Positions 23,945 through 35,739 of a stretch of 64,000 bases of DNA are shown piece by piece. Numbering within the stretch: position 1 is the first letter of the stretch; every line of letters begins with the position of its first letter. Below the pieces are notes generated by a model. That model did not search any database. It saw only the letters and a program-made list of their open reading frames with translations, and was not told where the DNA came from. The stretch lies in NCBI RefSeq assembly GCF_954871325.1, contig NC_088779.1, positions 26,460,869-26,524,868 of the forward strand. The letters run 5' to 3'. The position numbers and the translations under genes were made by a program. This DNA is from Gordionus sp. m RMFG-2023. Taxonomy: Eukaryota > Nematomorpha > Gordioida > Chordodea > Parachordodidae.

Positions 23945-23994
23945 AAAATGAAGAATTTTTAAAGATAAATTTATCTTTAAAAATTCTTCATTTT
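23945..23994. repeat. Perfect 50-bp palindrome
   Basis: Two 25-bp arms (23945-23969 and 23970-23994) are exact inverted copies with no spacer. A tandem duplicate of about 58 bp follows, so the right arm recurs at about 24030-24065, where the inverted match with 23932-23967 extends further outward. It lies at the junction between the end of copy 1b and the leader of copy 2. Confidence 0.95.
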
Positions 23995-25799
23995 TTAATT
24001 ATATTTTTATAATAAATTGTTTTGTATTGATCTTTAAAAATTCTTCATTTTGATTTTATTAATTATATTTTTATAATAAATTTTTTTGTATTGCTATTAA
24101 AATTATAAATATATTAAATATATTTTTTTTAAATAATAAGTGAGTCCAAATTTGTTAGGTATGTGAACGGCTGTTAAACCTTTTTTAATTAAATGGCGTT
24201 TATGTTTCACCTGGCTATATAAATAATTCAGGCCTTGTCTGCCTTTTCAATTTACTGGAGTATTAAATTTACCACATGTGAGGATGGATTATTTTACATC
24301 CCAATGTTGATTAACCATTCGTAGCCACCAAATATATTAGATGATAAATAAGAGTGTTTTCTTATCTGTTTATTAGTTCATTAAATAAATAGTTAGTAGG
24401 GGATATGAAGCCTGAGTTCATAGATTTGTTGAATAATCTAAATGGTATGAAGGATGATAAAGCGCTTGAAGATAGCGGAACGAAGTCTAAACCACACGGT
24501 TTAACATATAATTGGCTAGTGAAAAATTGAACTGGATTATATATTTTAAATATTTTCAACGAATTATCATATTTCTACATATTATGTAGGATATTTTTGT
24601 TTTTAACTAAATATGTGCAAAAATTTTGCAATGTAAAGACATTAGCGAATTAAGAATAGGAACTGATAAACAGATAAAAGAAATATGACATTATAGTCAA
24701 AATTGTTAATCTAATTACTATTAAGTCAAACTAATTATGTTAATTTATATTCTCTGATATTTTATTTTTTGTTAATTTTTTTCATTAATCAATTAAAATA
24801 TAATTTCATCATTGGATGAAAGAGGATTTATTGTAGGGGGTGGTGTTCCCAATTTAGAAAATATTGTAATAATATGTATGATCCTTATGAGAAAAAATAT
24901 ATATAGATGGATTAAAATGATTACTTTTGTTTATTTCTGAAATGTAAATATTTATCAAATTAATAATTAGTATAAAATAAAATAAAATATTATATTATCT
25001 TTATTATTGATAAAGTATATAAATGATTTCTATAATTATTCGTATAATATGAAATTCAAACAAGTTTTGCGAATTTATAATCTTTTATAGAAATTAGCAC
25101 AATGAATCGAATAGTGTAATAAACCGAAAAAAGAGATAAGACTGTATAATCAATAATGTCAATGTTATTGAGTGGAACTAATTATTTTAGTTTATATTCT
25201 TTAATATTTTATTTTTCCTCATTTGGAGAGCGAGTACTTTTCTTTTCTTTTTTTGGGGGGAGGGATATTGTCCTTTTAGAAAAATACTTGTAATATTATG
25301 TATGATATTTATGAAAAAAAGTGTATAGATGGATTAAAAAGATTACCATTGAATATTTCTGATTATTTAAATAAAGAGAGAAAATTATTATCAGAAGAAT
25401 AATTGGTATAAAAATATATGAAATATTATATTATCTTTATTCAATTAATATAGAAATTATTTCTATAATTAGTCGTCTAAATTGAAAGTCAAATAAGTTT
25501 TAAAAAGCAATAATCTCTTAAAGTTATTAGCACAATTATAATTAAATAAATATTATTAATATATAATTGCTGGCAACCATTGGCTATAAAAAAATAATAT
25601 TACAAAATGACTTTTAATATCACATTCCTCTCTGATAAATTTTGTTAAATAATACAAGATTTTAATAATTTATTATTATGGGAAAGGTTATTCCATTTTA
25701 TTTTTAACATCCTTTAGTATTTTACATAAAATTCTATCAAATATAATATTGTAAAATTTTTGGATGATATAAAGATAAGAGTTACATTTTATGTATATT

Positions 25800-27300
25800 A
25801 GTAAAAATTAGAATACCACTTATAAAACCTTAGCGTTCTTCAAATCAAAAAAAAAATTTAACTTGAAATAGCTTTAATATGTTTTTCAAATAATGAAATT
25901 GTTGCACCCCACTACTCAGATGAAGTTTGCAAACATAAATTAGCCAAACATCTTTAAAATACTAAATGTAGGTGTTCACTTTTATTAAAAATAAAAACTA
26001 AAAAAGTCTCCAAAACAATAAATTTATTCCAAAGGGACTCCTCTGGTGGTTTTGATAGTATTAATATTGATCTAGGCGATTTAATAAATATAGTCAATAC
26101 GGGTTTAAGTATTATATTACAAGCAAAAGAGATATACCAGATAGCCAATGGAAATTTGATTTATAATTCTATTAAGGTTTGGAGCACGTCTAATTGCCCC
26201 TCCAAAGTACAATCATGGATTTGTCCAATCATAATAGTAGGAGTTCTAAGCAGAATTCTCTTTATCAGATCTTCTATCACCAAATAAATATGATGTTAAA
26301 ATCGAAGATGGTTGTCAAGTGGTAAGACATGCAGAATGGAGCATCATGGATAACTTTCCACTATCACTTTATTTTTCAAGTTAGATAAAACTAATGCGTT
26401 TAACACATTAAATAGTTAGACATAAATTGAAAGCTTTTTTGACAAATACCAAGATTTTTATAATAATATACAGATAAGGTATGGCTCATCATTTATTCTG
26501 AGTTTCAAAAGCGATCAATATCCTCGTAGGTAATCCAAAAGAGGCATCCTTTAGGTTCCTCTATATTATGACTAGCTATTAATAAAATGATTCAAGATAC
26601 AAATAATATTGGCTTACACCCCAATGTCTGGTATTAGATTAAACGACTATTTTCATCATTTTTATGATATTTATAAATCATTGAAGACATTTGTTTCAAC
26701 ATCTTACCTTTTCATTAAATTTAAAAATAAAGAATTTATTCCGCAACTCAATTATCGTCACTTATTATTAACGAAATTTGAATTCTAGGGTCTCTAATAT
26801 GATATTTGGCCATTATACAAGATTTCTAAAAAAACTTTACTCTCAAAGGAAAATATCTTTAAACATTTTATTCCACATCTGGTGTTTTATTTAATTTAAA
26901 TTTTTTAATATTCTCATACATTTTGCGTTCGTTCGCAGTGGGCATTTATATATTCTCCAAATCTCCTAAATTGTGAAACTAAAATTAAACATGTCAACTT
27001 AATTAATTAAAAATTTACCCCGAATACATGAATGCAATCTTCCAACAGATTCAGCAGAGTGAGGTTACGCTCATGCATAATTCCTTCTTAATTAATAGAG
27101 AACTCCTCTAAATTAATCAGATCCACATATATTTATTATATAATATTGCGTTATCCAGCTGGACCTCAAATATTGGCTTAGATTATCTAATTTCTGACTT
27201 GCCAATGTATTAAAATGCAGTATAGTTTTATTGGTCAATTTTCTTCCTGCTAAGAAATGCACTTCATCAGTTTACTAGCCTTCGTTCTTCAGAAATATAA
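25800..27300 (+). pseudogene. Reverse transcriptase fossil of non-LTR kind, copy 2
   Basis: The region holds, in order, decayed stretches typical of a group of R2/CRE-like or related reverse transcriptases found in many invertebrates: a 'GG-D-I' lead-in near 26050, an 'ARLIA' block near 26185, the 'LSPNQYGVG' equivalent near 26270, a short 'QKRHPLGSSIF' stretch near 26550 (compare 'QQGDPLGPLLF'), and C-terminal stretches near 27180-27280. The order matches copy 5, where some blocks are clearer. Many breaks; dead. Confidence 0.6.
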
Positions 27301-27333
27301 ATATTTTAATATTTATTTTAATATAATTAGTAG

Positions 27334-27523
27334 TGTTGTTATCGACTTGATTTTTAAAAATGGCTAACCCGATATTTTAGCCAAAAATTACGCAAGCCTG
27401 GAGATTTTGCTCATAGATGGCAGAATAGTTAAGACATCTATTAACCAATTCTAGAAGCTACATAATTTCTTTTGACTAAAATATTGGATAAACCTTTTTA
27501 AAATTCGAGCCGTTTAACAACAC
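27334..27523. mobile_element. 190-bp TA-type MITE, complete ends
   Basis: Ends GTGTTGTTA and (inverted) TAACAACAC, with further inverted similarity over about 50 bp ('tttttaaaaatgg' and 'cctttttaaaattcg'). Flanked by TA at 27332-27333 and 27524-27525, as in Tc1/mariner-type insertions. This is the best copy for defining the family seen at 772, 4760, 10864 and 31082. No coding capacity. Confidence 0.85.
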
Positions 27524-27589
27524 TAATAATTAGGAGCCCAAGATGGTTAATTGTATGAACGGCTAAATTGACAACCAATATCAATTGAA

Positions 27590-28150
27590 AAATTTAAAAC
27601 TCACAATTACGATGGATATATAAAAATAACAACATCTGAAAGAAATAAGTGTATGACATATATTATTTATAAATAGATTATTAATACGATTTTATGTAAT
27701 ATTTTTAATTTTAGGATGGTTAACACTCATAGTAGTGATGAAGCAGATAATGAAAGTTAAATAATGGGAATAGGTTACACCAAATCAAATCCCAATAGTT
27801 TTAGATAAATTTAAATATGATTTAAGTTAAAAAGGACAATGTACAAGCTAAATGCCAAATCTGCACCGGTAAAAAAATAATAGATTTTAGATCAGAGATA
27901 TCATTTAAGTATCTATAAATCAATATAAATATTTAAGAGTTGAGAAAAAAAAACAGTAAACTCCTCTATCGTAAAAAAATTATTCAACTTAATGTATCAT
28001 CTTCATTTAATGCTATTAATAAAATAAAACCAACAAATATACAAAATAAAATTGATAGTTGATATGTAAATTTATTGTCAGGGGTTTACACCCTTTAAGT
28101 ATAGTTGAAAAGTCTGAATCTATAACAATGCTGGAAAGTTATATAATTTA
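27590..28150 (+). pseudogene. Cassette block H: BED-finger-like patch, copy 2
   Basis: Protein-like pieces include 'AKCQICTGK' near 27850 and a polar stretch 'IIQLNVSSSFNAINK' near 27975, arranged as in the start of hAT transposases: BED zinc finger, then a serine-rich linker. The same block in copy 5 (41510-42060) keeps 'AECQIYTGKEMI' and 'YLEVEKKI'. This suggests a hAT-like or other BED-finger gene inside the cassette. Decayed with several breaks. Confidence 0.5.
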
Positions 28151-30863
28151 TATATAGATAAATATTGAATGATAAGAGTCATTTGTAATGTTGGATAAAT
28201 TAAAAAAAATTTAAAGAGGTCTAAAAAGTATTTTTAAGGCTCAATCATACGATTTGTGATCTATAAAAACAGCTCACTTGGCAATATATTATATTTTATA
28301 ATTTTAAAGATTATACGAGATACCCTTGAAAGTCAATCAAGAGTTTTGGTAGTAGAATGATTTTTATTTTCCTCGTTTAAAGTATAATTGCTTGAAAAAT
28401 TTAAATTACCAAGAATAACATCCAATTTCGCTAAAATATATAATCAAATAAAAGATTATAAGAAGAGGAAATTATATTTGTAACTAATTCGTTACATACG
28501 AATAAATTCGAAAATATAAAATTTATATAATTTATTTTAAGAAAAACGGAAAAATATAAAGTGATATATCGTTTATCCTTATTAAATTTTTTTGAAATAA
28601 TATAAACATGGCATAAAAAAAATGAAAAATTAAAAAATTTCAGTTTTAAAATATAGGGAGCATCTGACATTAAATATTCGCACTTAAAATAAATATAAGA
28701 ATTTTCATTTAAATGAATAATTTTTATATAAAAGGAATGCTGCTGATAAGAAACAATTAAAATTTTAAGTTAGGTTAAAAATATAGAATGTGACTAATTA
28801 ATAGTCATTAGGTCATAAATAGTTTTAGCACTGTAGTAATTGCTTTAGGCACACTATAAGGGCAGACTACTATAGCAGTTTGTTAGCCTTGGTTCATCGT
28901 TAGAAGTATATATAGCCAATATCTATTAACAAACGATCAATTATGTAGGCAGTCTATATTATAAACTTACATTATAATTGTAATAAATGTAGTATACTAG
29001 TTGATTCTAAAGATAGATATCCACTCTATTGTCTTATAATGAACTACATATATATCAAGCATGAGAAATAAATAAAATCATTTAATACTCATTATTTAAG
29101 TCACCTTTTCTTTCATATCATATCATACTTCATTTGGGCATACGTTAAATGAATCAATATTTTAGCAACATCTAACAATAATTTAAATTTCAAAAATATT
29201 CACATCTAGCCAACATAAATATCCTTATTAATACTCTAATGTAATCGATTAAATTACCTTATTTAAATGAAACGTCATTCACCATTTCTTTCAAAAGATA
29301 TCTTGTATTAGCGGGTCTATTTTTTTGAATAGTGGTAGCGAAAAATATGATTTGTTTCTATAAATTTTTCCATAAAAATATGGAAAAAATATTATTATAT
29401 TCAAATTAGTCACCAAAATTCTTCATTTTTATTTTATTTATTATATTTTTATAACAAATTTTTTTGTATTGCTATTAAAATTAAAATATTAATATATTAA
29501 AAAATTTTTTTAAATATAATTAATGAGTCCAAATTAGTTAGGTATGTGAACGGCTGTTAAACCTTTTTGATTTTAGGGCGTTCATGTTTTACTTGACTAT
29601 ATAAATAATTCAGGCCTTGTCTGCTTTTTGAATTTACTGAAGTAATATATTTGGCACATGGATGGATTATTTTACACCCCAATGTTGATTAACCATTCGT
29701 AGCCACCAAATATATTGGATGATAAATAAGCTGTTTTCTTCTTATTTTTTTATTAAATGTTCAAATAAATAGTCGATAGGGTATATAAAACCTAAGTTCA
29801 TAATTTGTTGATTAATTGAAATAATATGATGATGAAGCGCTTGAAGATAGTGAGACGAAGTTTAAACGACACGATTTACAGGTAATTAGCGACTGACAAA
29901 TTGAATTGTGATTTATATATTTTAAATATTTCCAACGAATTATTTCATTTTGCCATATATATTGAACAGGATATTTTTGTTTTTGACTAAATATGTGTAA
30001 AAAATTTGGAATTTAACGACATTTGTGAATAAAGAATAGGAACTGATAAACTGATAAAAGGGATAATTAATACTATTCAAGATTATTAAACTAATTAATA
30101 TTGAGTCAAACTAATCATGTTAATTTATATTTTCTAATATTTTATTTTTTGTATTTTTTGACTAATATATTAAAATATATTAGTCATTTCGAGAAAGAGG
30201 ATTTATTGCAGGAATGGTGAGAAAAATCTTGCAATAATATGTATGATCCTTATGAAAAATATATAGTTGGATTAAAAAGATTACTTTTGTTTACTCCTGT
30301 TTATTTAAATAAATAATGAAAATAATAGGAATAAAAATTAAAATATTATATTATCTTTATTATTGAAATAAAATAAAAATTATTTCTATAATTAATTGTC
30401 TAAATAGAAAGGAAATTCAAATAAGTTGTGCAAATTAATAATCTTTTATAATAATTAGTATTAATTTTTTTGATGTTTTGACTAATTTAAAATATAATTT
30501 AGCCATTTGAAGAAAGAGAACTTATTTGGCGAGGTATGAGGGGGGGGGGGTGTTTCTAATTTAAAAAAATGGTTTAAAAAGATTACCAATGAGTCTTTCT
30601 GTTTATATAAATAAAAAATAAATATTTATCAGTTATATATATAAAAACTTATAAAATATTATATATTATCTTTATTGAATTAATATAGAAATTATTTCTA
30701 TAATTAGCCGCCTAAATTGAAATTCAAATAATTTATGCAAATTAATACTCTTTTATAGAAATTAACACAATGATTTATGAATAGTTAGTGATAAATCGAA
30801 AAAAGAGATAGTACTATATAAACAAGAATGTTAATCTAATTAATAATGAGTCAAAATAATTAT

Positions 30864-31920
30864 TAGAAACCTGCAGAGGTACCATTTGCACGGCCCGGCC
30901 CGGATATTTTTCCAAAAATTTTTACGTCCCAGTCCGGATATTTAAAAAAAAAATTTTTAGACCCGGCTCGGAATTTTTTAAAATTATATTCGACCTGGTA
31001 TATACAAAAAATTTACCTATTTGGTATTTTATCATATTTTTTGGCGAGTATTATCATTTAATAAACAAGCATATTAGCTATTGTTGTTAAACAGCTCGTT
31101 TTGTGCCGATTTTTAAAAACGAAAAATAACAAAATTTTATTAACAATGTTAATATAAATAAAATAAAAAGAATTCATAGTATTGTAATGATAAATATTGG
31201 GTATTCAATCCTATTTTAAAAAAAATTATTCCTAAAAATCTTGCCTCTTTTTACTTGATTTAAATCTAATCAATAATTATTAAAATATTTTAAAAAAATT
31301 ATTATTTCTTAAACCATTTTACTTAAATTTTTATTTAAAATGAATAAAAATTTATCATCTTCTTACTAATGGTCTGTACCTGCATCAGTTTTTACGAAAT
31401 TTTGATACTATATGTCTAGACCTTTGCTCCTTCTATGAGCAAAATTTTCAGGCTCGCGTAATATTTTTCTGGATAAAAAACTGAGTTAGCCCTTTTTAAA
31501 AATCGGCTCAAAACTAGCCGTTTACCAACATTACATTTTATTATTTCTTATTCTAAACAGATATTTAGTATATTACAAATTGATACAAAAAATTTTTGTG
31601 TATATATCTGATATATTAATTAATAAAAAATATAACATATATTATATAATAATGTATTTAATCCTTTGCGTATTTATTCCATGGCAGGAAAACTATGATT
31701 ATATTATTAATAGATACTATGAGTGTTAGATAGTGTTAACTTTCCCCCAACATTAAATTAATCATAACTATATATAATCATTAAAACATCTAATATAATT
31801 CATGTTGTAAAAAATTTTTAAAAAAATTTTATGGCCCGGATTTTTTTAAAAAAATTTTCAAGTCCGGCTCGAGTATATTTAGGGCTGGGCCGGGCTTAGA
31901 GCCGGGCCTGCAGGTCTTTG
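30864..31920. mobile_element. hAT-type element, 1057 bp, inserted in the cassette
   Basis: Ends TAGAAACCTGCAG and (inverted right end) CAAAGACCTGCAG. Flanked by 8-bp repeats ataattat (30856-30863) and ataattct (31921-31928), one mismatch. The uninterrupted cassette elsewhere reads 'gtcaaactaattatgttag' at this point, an empty site that confirms both borders. Both subterminal zones are rich in GGCCCGG (30888-30905, 31880-31910), unlike the AT-rich interior. No transposase is seen. A TA-type MITE sits inside. Confidence 0.88.
31082..31530. mobile_element. TA-type MITE, long form, nested in the hAT element
   Basis: Left end TGTTGTTAAACAGCTCG then 'tgccgatttttaaaaac'. The right end reverse-complemented reads TGTTGGTAAACGGCTAG then 'gagccgatttttaaaaa'. 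About 40 bp of inverted similarity. At 449 bp it is more than twice the 27334 copy, so it may be a fuller member of the family. No open frame. Confidence 0.8.
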
Positions 31921-32065
31921 ATAATTCTGTTAGTTTATAATCATTAATATTTTATTTAATGTTAATGATGAAAAAAAATAGATTAAAATTATTACCAATG
32001 TATCTTTCTGTTTTTTTAAACATAAAAGAAAATATTTATCATAGAATATACAAAAATAATATAAG

Positions 32066-34110
32066 GCGATAAATAGGAGCGATCAATTTTAGGAGAGAAA
32101 TAGGGGCGAATAATTCTATGAGAAATAGAGGCGAATAATTCTAGGAGAGAAATAGGTGCGAATAATTTTAGTGTAGAAAGCAGGAGTAATCGATGGGAAA
32201 AATTCGGGTTTTTAAAGGTGACTGTGATTTTGGAGGAAAGGAAGAAAAGAGTAAGGAAAGAGAAGAGGGGGAATTTCGTGAGGTAAAAAAAATCAGGGAA
32301 GGTTAAGTGATGGGAGGCGATTTGATAAAAGGGTGTTGCCATTTCGCAGAGGAGTTGAGATGGGAGTTGAGGGGAAGTGAAAGATATGTCTAACCGGATT
32401 TGCAAAATAAAAATGTGGAAATGGGTATGATCAAAGTGCAAGAAGGAGTTCTAAAATTAGTAAATAATTATCAGGATATTTTTTGTGAAGAGTTGAGACT
32501 TTTCAAAGATTATGAAATGGATATTAGATATAAAAAGGGCGGCATGCCGAAATTTTGTGCGTTGCTACGAGTACCGTTTGAATGGAGAAGAGAAGTGGAA
32601 ATGGAATTGGATCGATGGGTACAGTAGTTTGTGCTACGATTTCCGAGTCACGTTAAACCCGTGGGTGGTAGAGGTCAAATATCCGTTGCCAAATTGAATA
32701 GATATTGGTTAATTTAAAGGGTAATGTATATTTTTTAAAAGTGGATTTTTCAAATGCCTATTTACAATTGCGGGTGAAGCCTGAGGTGAAAAAACTATTG
32801 ACCATCACTACGCCGAAGAGGTTTTACGAATACTCTATGTTGCCTTTTGGACTTAGCATTTTGGCACCAATTTCCAACGATGGTAGTTTTTCCAGGCCTA
32901 GAAGGGGTTTTTATTATATAAATAATATATTGGTGACGGGTTCTGAATGACATGAAAAGAGGTTGAAAGAGGTTGAAAGAGGTGTTTAGATGAATTAATG
33001 AAAAGGGATTAAGGGCAAGTGCTGAAAATAGTGTGTTAGGAGTTTCGAAAGTCGTATATTTGGGGCATAAATTCATTTGAAAAGAGATGAGTCCATTGGA
33101 CAAAAACATGACTGGAATTACGAATATGCTGAGACCAAATAATAAAGTGGAGGTACACGCCTTTCTTGAAATAGTAAATTATTGACACCGATTTAAGAAG
33201 GGTTTCATGCAAAACGTTGTAAAAATTGTTAAAGAAAGGAGAAAATTTTAATGAGGGGTTGAAATCTAGGATCGGACAGTTCTAGTGTTTTTTAACAATA
33301 ATTGGAACTGGTGTTAGCAATAGATGCGTCTAATAAAGGTGTAGGAGGAACGTTATTACATTGCATAGACGATCTGGAGCGACCTGTTTTGTTTTTCTCA
33401 AGAAATTTTAGAGCAGCGGAAACTAAATATTTGGATCGAGCAAGAAGCGTTAGCCATTATTTTTGGATTAACAAAATGCCGAGAGTACTTATTAGGACGT
33501 AGGTTTATAGTATATACGGATCACAAACTGCTGTGAAATTTTTTAGGAAGGATAATAAAGAGTTAATGTTGTCTCCTAGATTAAAAAGATGATTATTACT
33601 GGTGGGTTTTTATTTAAAATTCGAAAGGAAGAGAAAATTATTACCGAATATTCTTTATAGATGTGGGGCTGGACAGGATTTCGAGGAGAGTCAGTTAGGG
33701 ACCAAAGTGAATAAAAGAAAGAAAGGAGATCAATATTAGCGTTTTATATAGCAGTAGATCTATTAACCAATACGTGGGTAAAGGTGGTTAAAAAATTTAT
33801 CTTAGTGTTCAATATGTCCGAGGAAAATCTAAGGGAACAACCTGGACTGATAATAATAATAAAAATAGGAATCAACTAAGGGTTAATGAGACCAAATTCT
33901 TAATGGAATGTGCAAATGAAAAATGAAAAATGGAACCAATCAAACCAAGACGTGATTTCTACAGGAAATCTACAATACAGGTGAATAAAGAGGGATTACT
34001 CAAGAACCTAAAGAAGCACGACAAGAATGTTACTGTTCGAATCGATGAAAATACGAAGTGAGGCAATAATTATGGGAAGAAGTAGGATGCGAGGTGTATG
34101 TGCGATTTGG
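32066..34110 (+). mobile_element. Ty3-type LTR retrotransposon fossil (pol)
   Basis: Family parts recognisable in order: start of reverse transcriptase (from about 32400), RT core with 'FLKVDFSNAYLQLRV' (32740-32780) and 'YSMLPFGLS' (about 32830-32860), RNase H with 'LVLAIDASNKGVGGTLL' (33308-33360), the 'YTDHKLL'-like end of RNase H near 33520, and weak integrase-like scraps to about 34110. Order and wording are those of metazoan Ty3/gypsy pol. The element is broken, with at least half a dozen breaks, and looks old. No LTRs were found. Its base composition is clearly richer in G than the cassette it lies in. Confidence 0.85.
32075..32182. repeat. ~26-bp tandem repeat upstream of the Ty3 fossil
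   Basis: Four imperfect units built on 'gcgaataattctaggagagaaatag'-type wording, followed by a purine-rich tract to about 32390. The lack of stops in the repeat produces a 141-codon minus-strand frame (32016-32441) that is not a gene. Confidence 0.8.
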
Positions 34111-34509
34111 TTATATATCATTTTTTGAGAAATTAATTTTGCGCATTCATTGTCATTTTTTTTGTTAATTTAGCAAGTCATCATTATCATGAAACATATG
34201 AATATTATTTTATGGAGAAGATTATTAATAAATTTATATTTATTTGTCAAAATATGCAAGATATAAAATGCCTATTATTTTTTTTTAAATTGCTTTTCTC
34301 CATTTTGTGGATTATTTATTCTTAAATTTAATTATTTTTTTGGAAAATATAATTTTTATCTCTTTTCAATATTATTAAATTATTTGTTTTAAAAATATAA
34401 AATCAAATTAAATGGTATAACTTCTGAAAATATTTGTACTGTTGATATTAGAGATTATAAAGTAAGAGAAAATGCAAATATTTTTTGTAGTGTTTTTTAT
34501 TTTTTTAAA

Positions 34510-35410
34510 TATATTTAAAACATTAAATTGTTAGACATAAATGGAAAGTTTTTTATGCAAATACCAAGATATAGAGACAGGGTATGGCCCATCATTCATT
34601 GACAACTTTAAAAAGGATCAATATCCTCCTATGTGATCCATCAGGGGCAGCCTATAGGTTCCTCTATATTTTGTATAACTATTAATAAAATGATGATATT
34701 AATAATATTGGCCTAAACCTCAATGTTGATACGAATATTTTCATCTTTTTTAACGATATAAATAAATAATTGGATTTGTAATTATCAATATATTACCGGA
34801 ATTATTAAATTATAAAAAATGCGAAATTTATTCAACAACTCAATTATCATCACCTATTTTTGACGAAATTTGAAATCTAGGATCTCGAATATGATTGGCC
34901 AGCTTGCAAAATTTTCTAAAAAAACCCTTTACAATCTCAAAGGAAAATATTTTTAAACATTTTCCGTCACATCAGGTATTTTTTTAATTTAAAAAGTTTT
35001 AATTTTCTGATACAATTTTATTTTGTTCACATTGGGTATTTATATATTCTCCAAATCTCCTAAATTGTTAAACTATAATTAAATTTGTACCTAAGAACTT
35101 AAATAATCAAAAATTTACCAAGAATGTCTTAATGCAAATTACTCTTCCAACTAAATCAGCAGTTAGTATATGCTCCCCAAGCTACTGTCAATCATAACAT
35201 TCGTAATTAACCGAGAACTCATCTATAAATTAATCAGATCCATCATAGATTTGCTACTTAATTTTGTGTTATCTAGCTGAGCCACAAATATTACAGAAGG
35301 CTTAGGTTATCCAATTTCTATTTTGCAAAAGAATTGGGATGCAGCTATAATTTCATGCCTCGTCGATTTTCTTCCTGCTAGGCAATGCACACCATCAGTC
35401 GTTTTTCAGT
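34510..35410 (+). pseudogene. Reverse transcriptase fossil, copy 3 (C-terminal two thirds)
   Basis: Aligns with 26400-27300 and 40190-41110 (shared words 'gttagacataaatgg', 'tattctccaaatctcctaaattg', 'tttcttcctgctagg'). Holds the region from just after the central RT blocks to the C-terminal end. Broken throughout. Confidence 0.55.
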
Positions 35411-35739
35411 AATGGATAAAACTGTATATGGCTACAAATTTATATAGCGAATATCTATTAACAAACGATCAATTTATTTAGGATAGCAACCCGGTATAAT
35501 AAACTTACTTTATAATTGTTAAAAATGTGGTATACAAAAGTAATTCCAAAAATATTCTCATTTAGCAGACAAAAATATACATATAAATGCTATAATGTAA
35601 TAGATTAAATATGTCATCACGATTTCTTTCAAAAGATATCTTTGTAATAGCGGGTCTATTTTTTGAATAATGGTAGCAAAATATATTCGTTGCTTCAAAT
35701 CCATAAAAATCTAAAAAATATATTTTAATTCAGATTAAT

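Larger units (their letters stand above)
23700..29400 (+). repeat. RT-cassette array, copy 2
   Basis: Order: partial B and a rearranged leader start with a 50-bp palindrome (23700-24130), leader F (24130-24600), A/B twice (24600-25560), remnant of C and E (25570-25800), reverse transcriptase (25800-27300), a leader-like scrap carrying a TA-type MITE (27334-27523), block H (27590-28150), a short remnant, J (28365-28790), then tail G (28860-29320). Relative to copy 5 the tail G has moved behind J, and most of I is deleted. Confidence 0.75.

Noticed and set aside
32016-32441. 141-codon minus-strand open frame, the longest in the window
   Set aside because: It runs through a tandem repeat and a purine-rich tract upstream of the Ty3 fossil; the amino-acid make-up is repetitive and has no motif.
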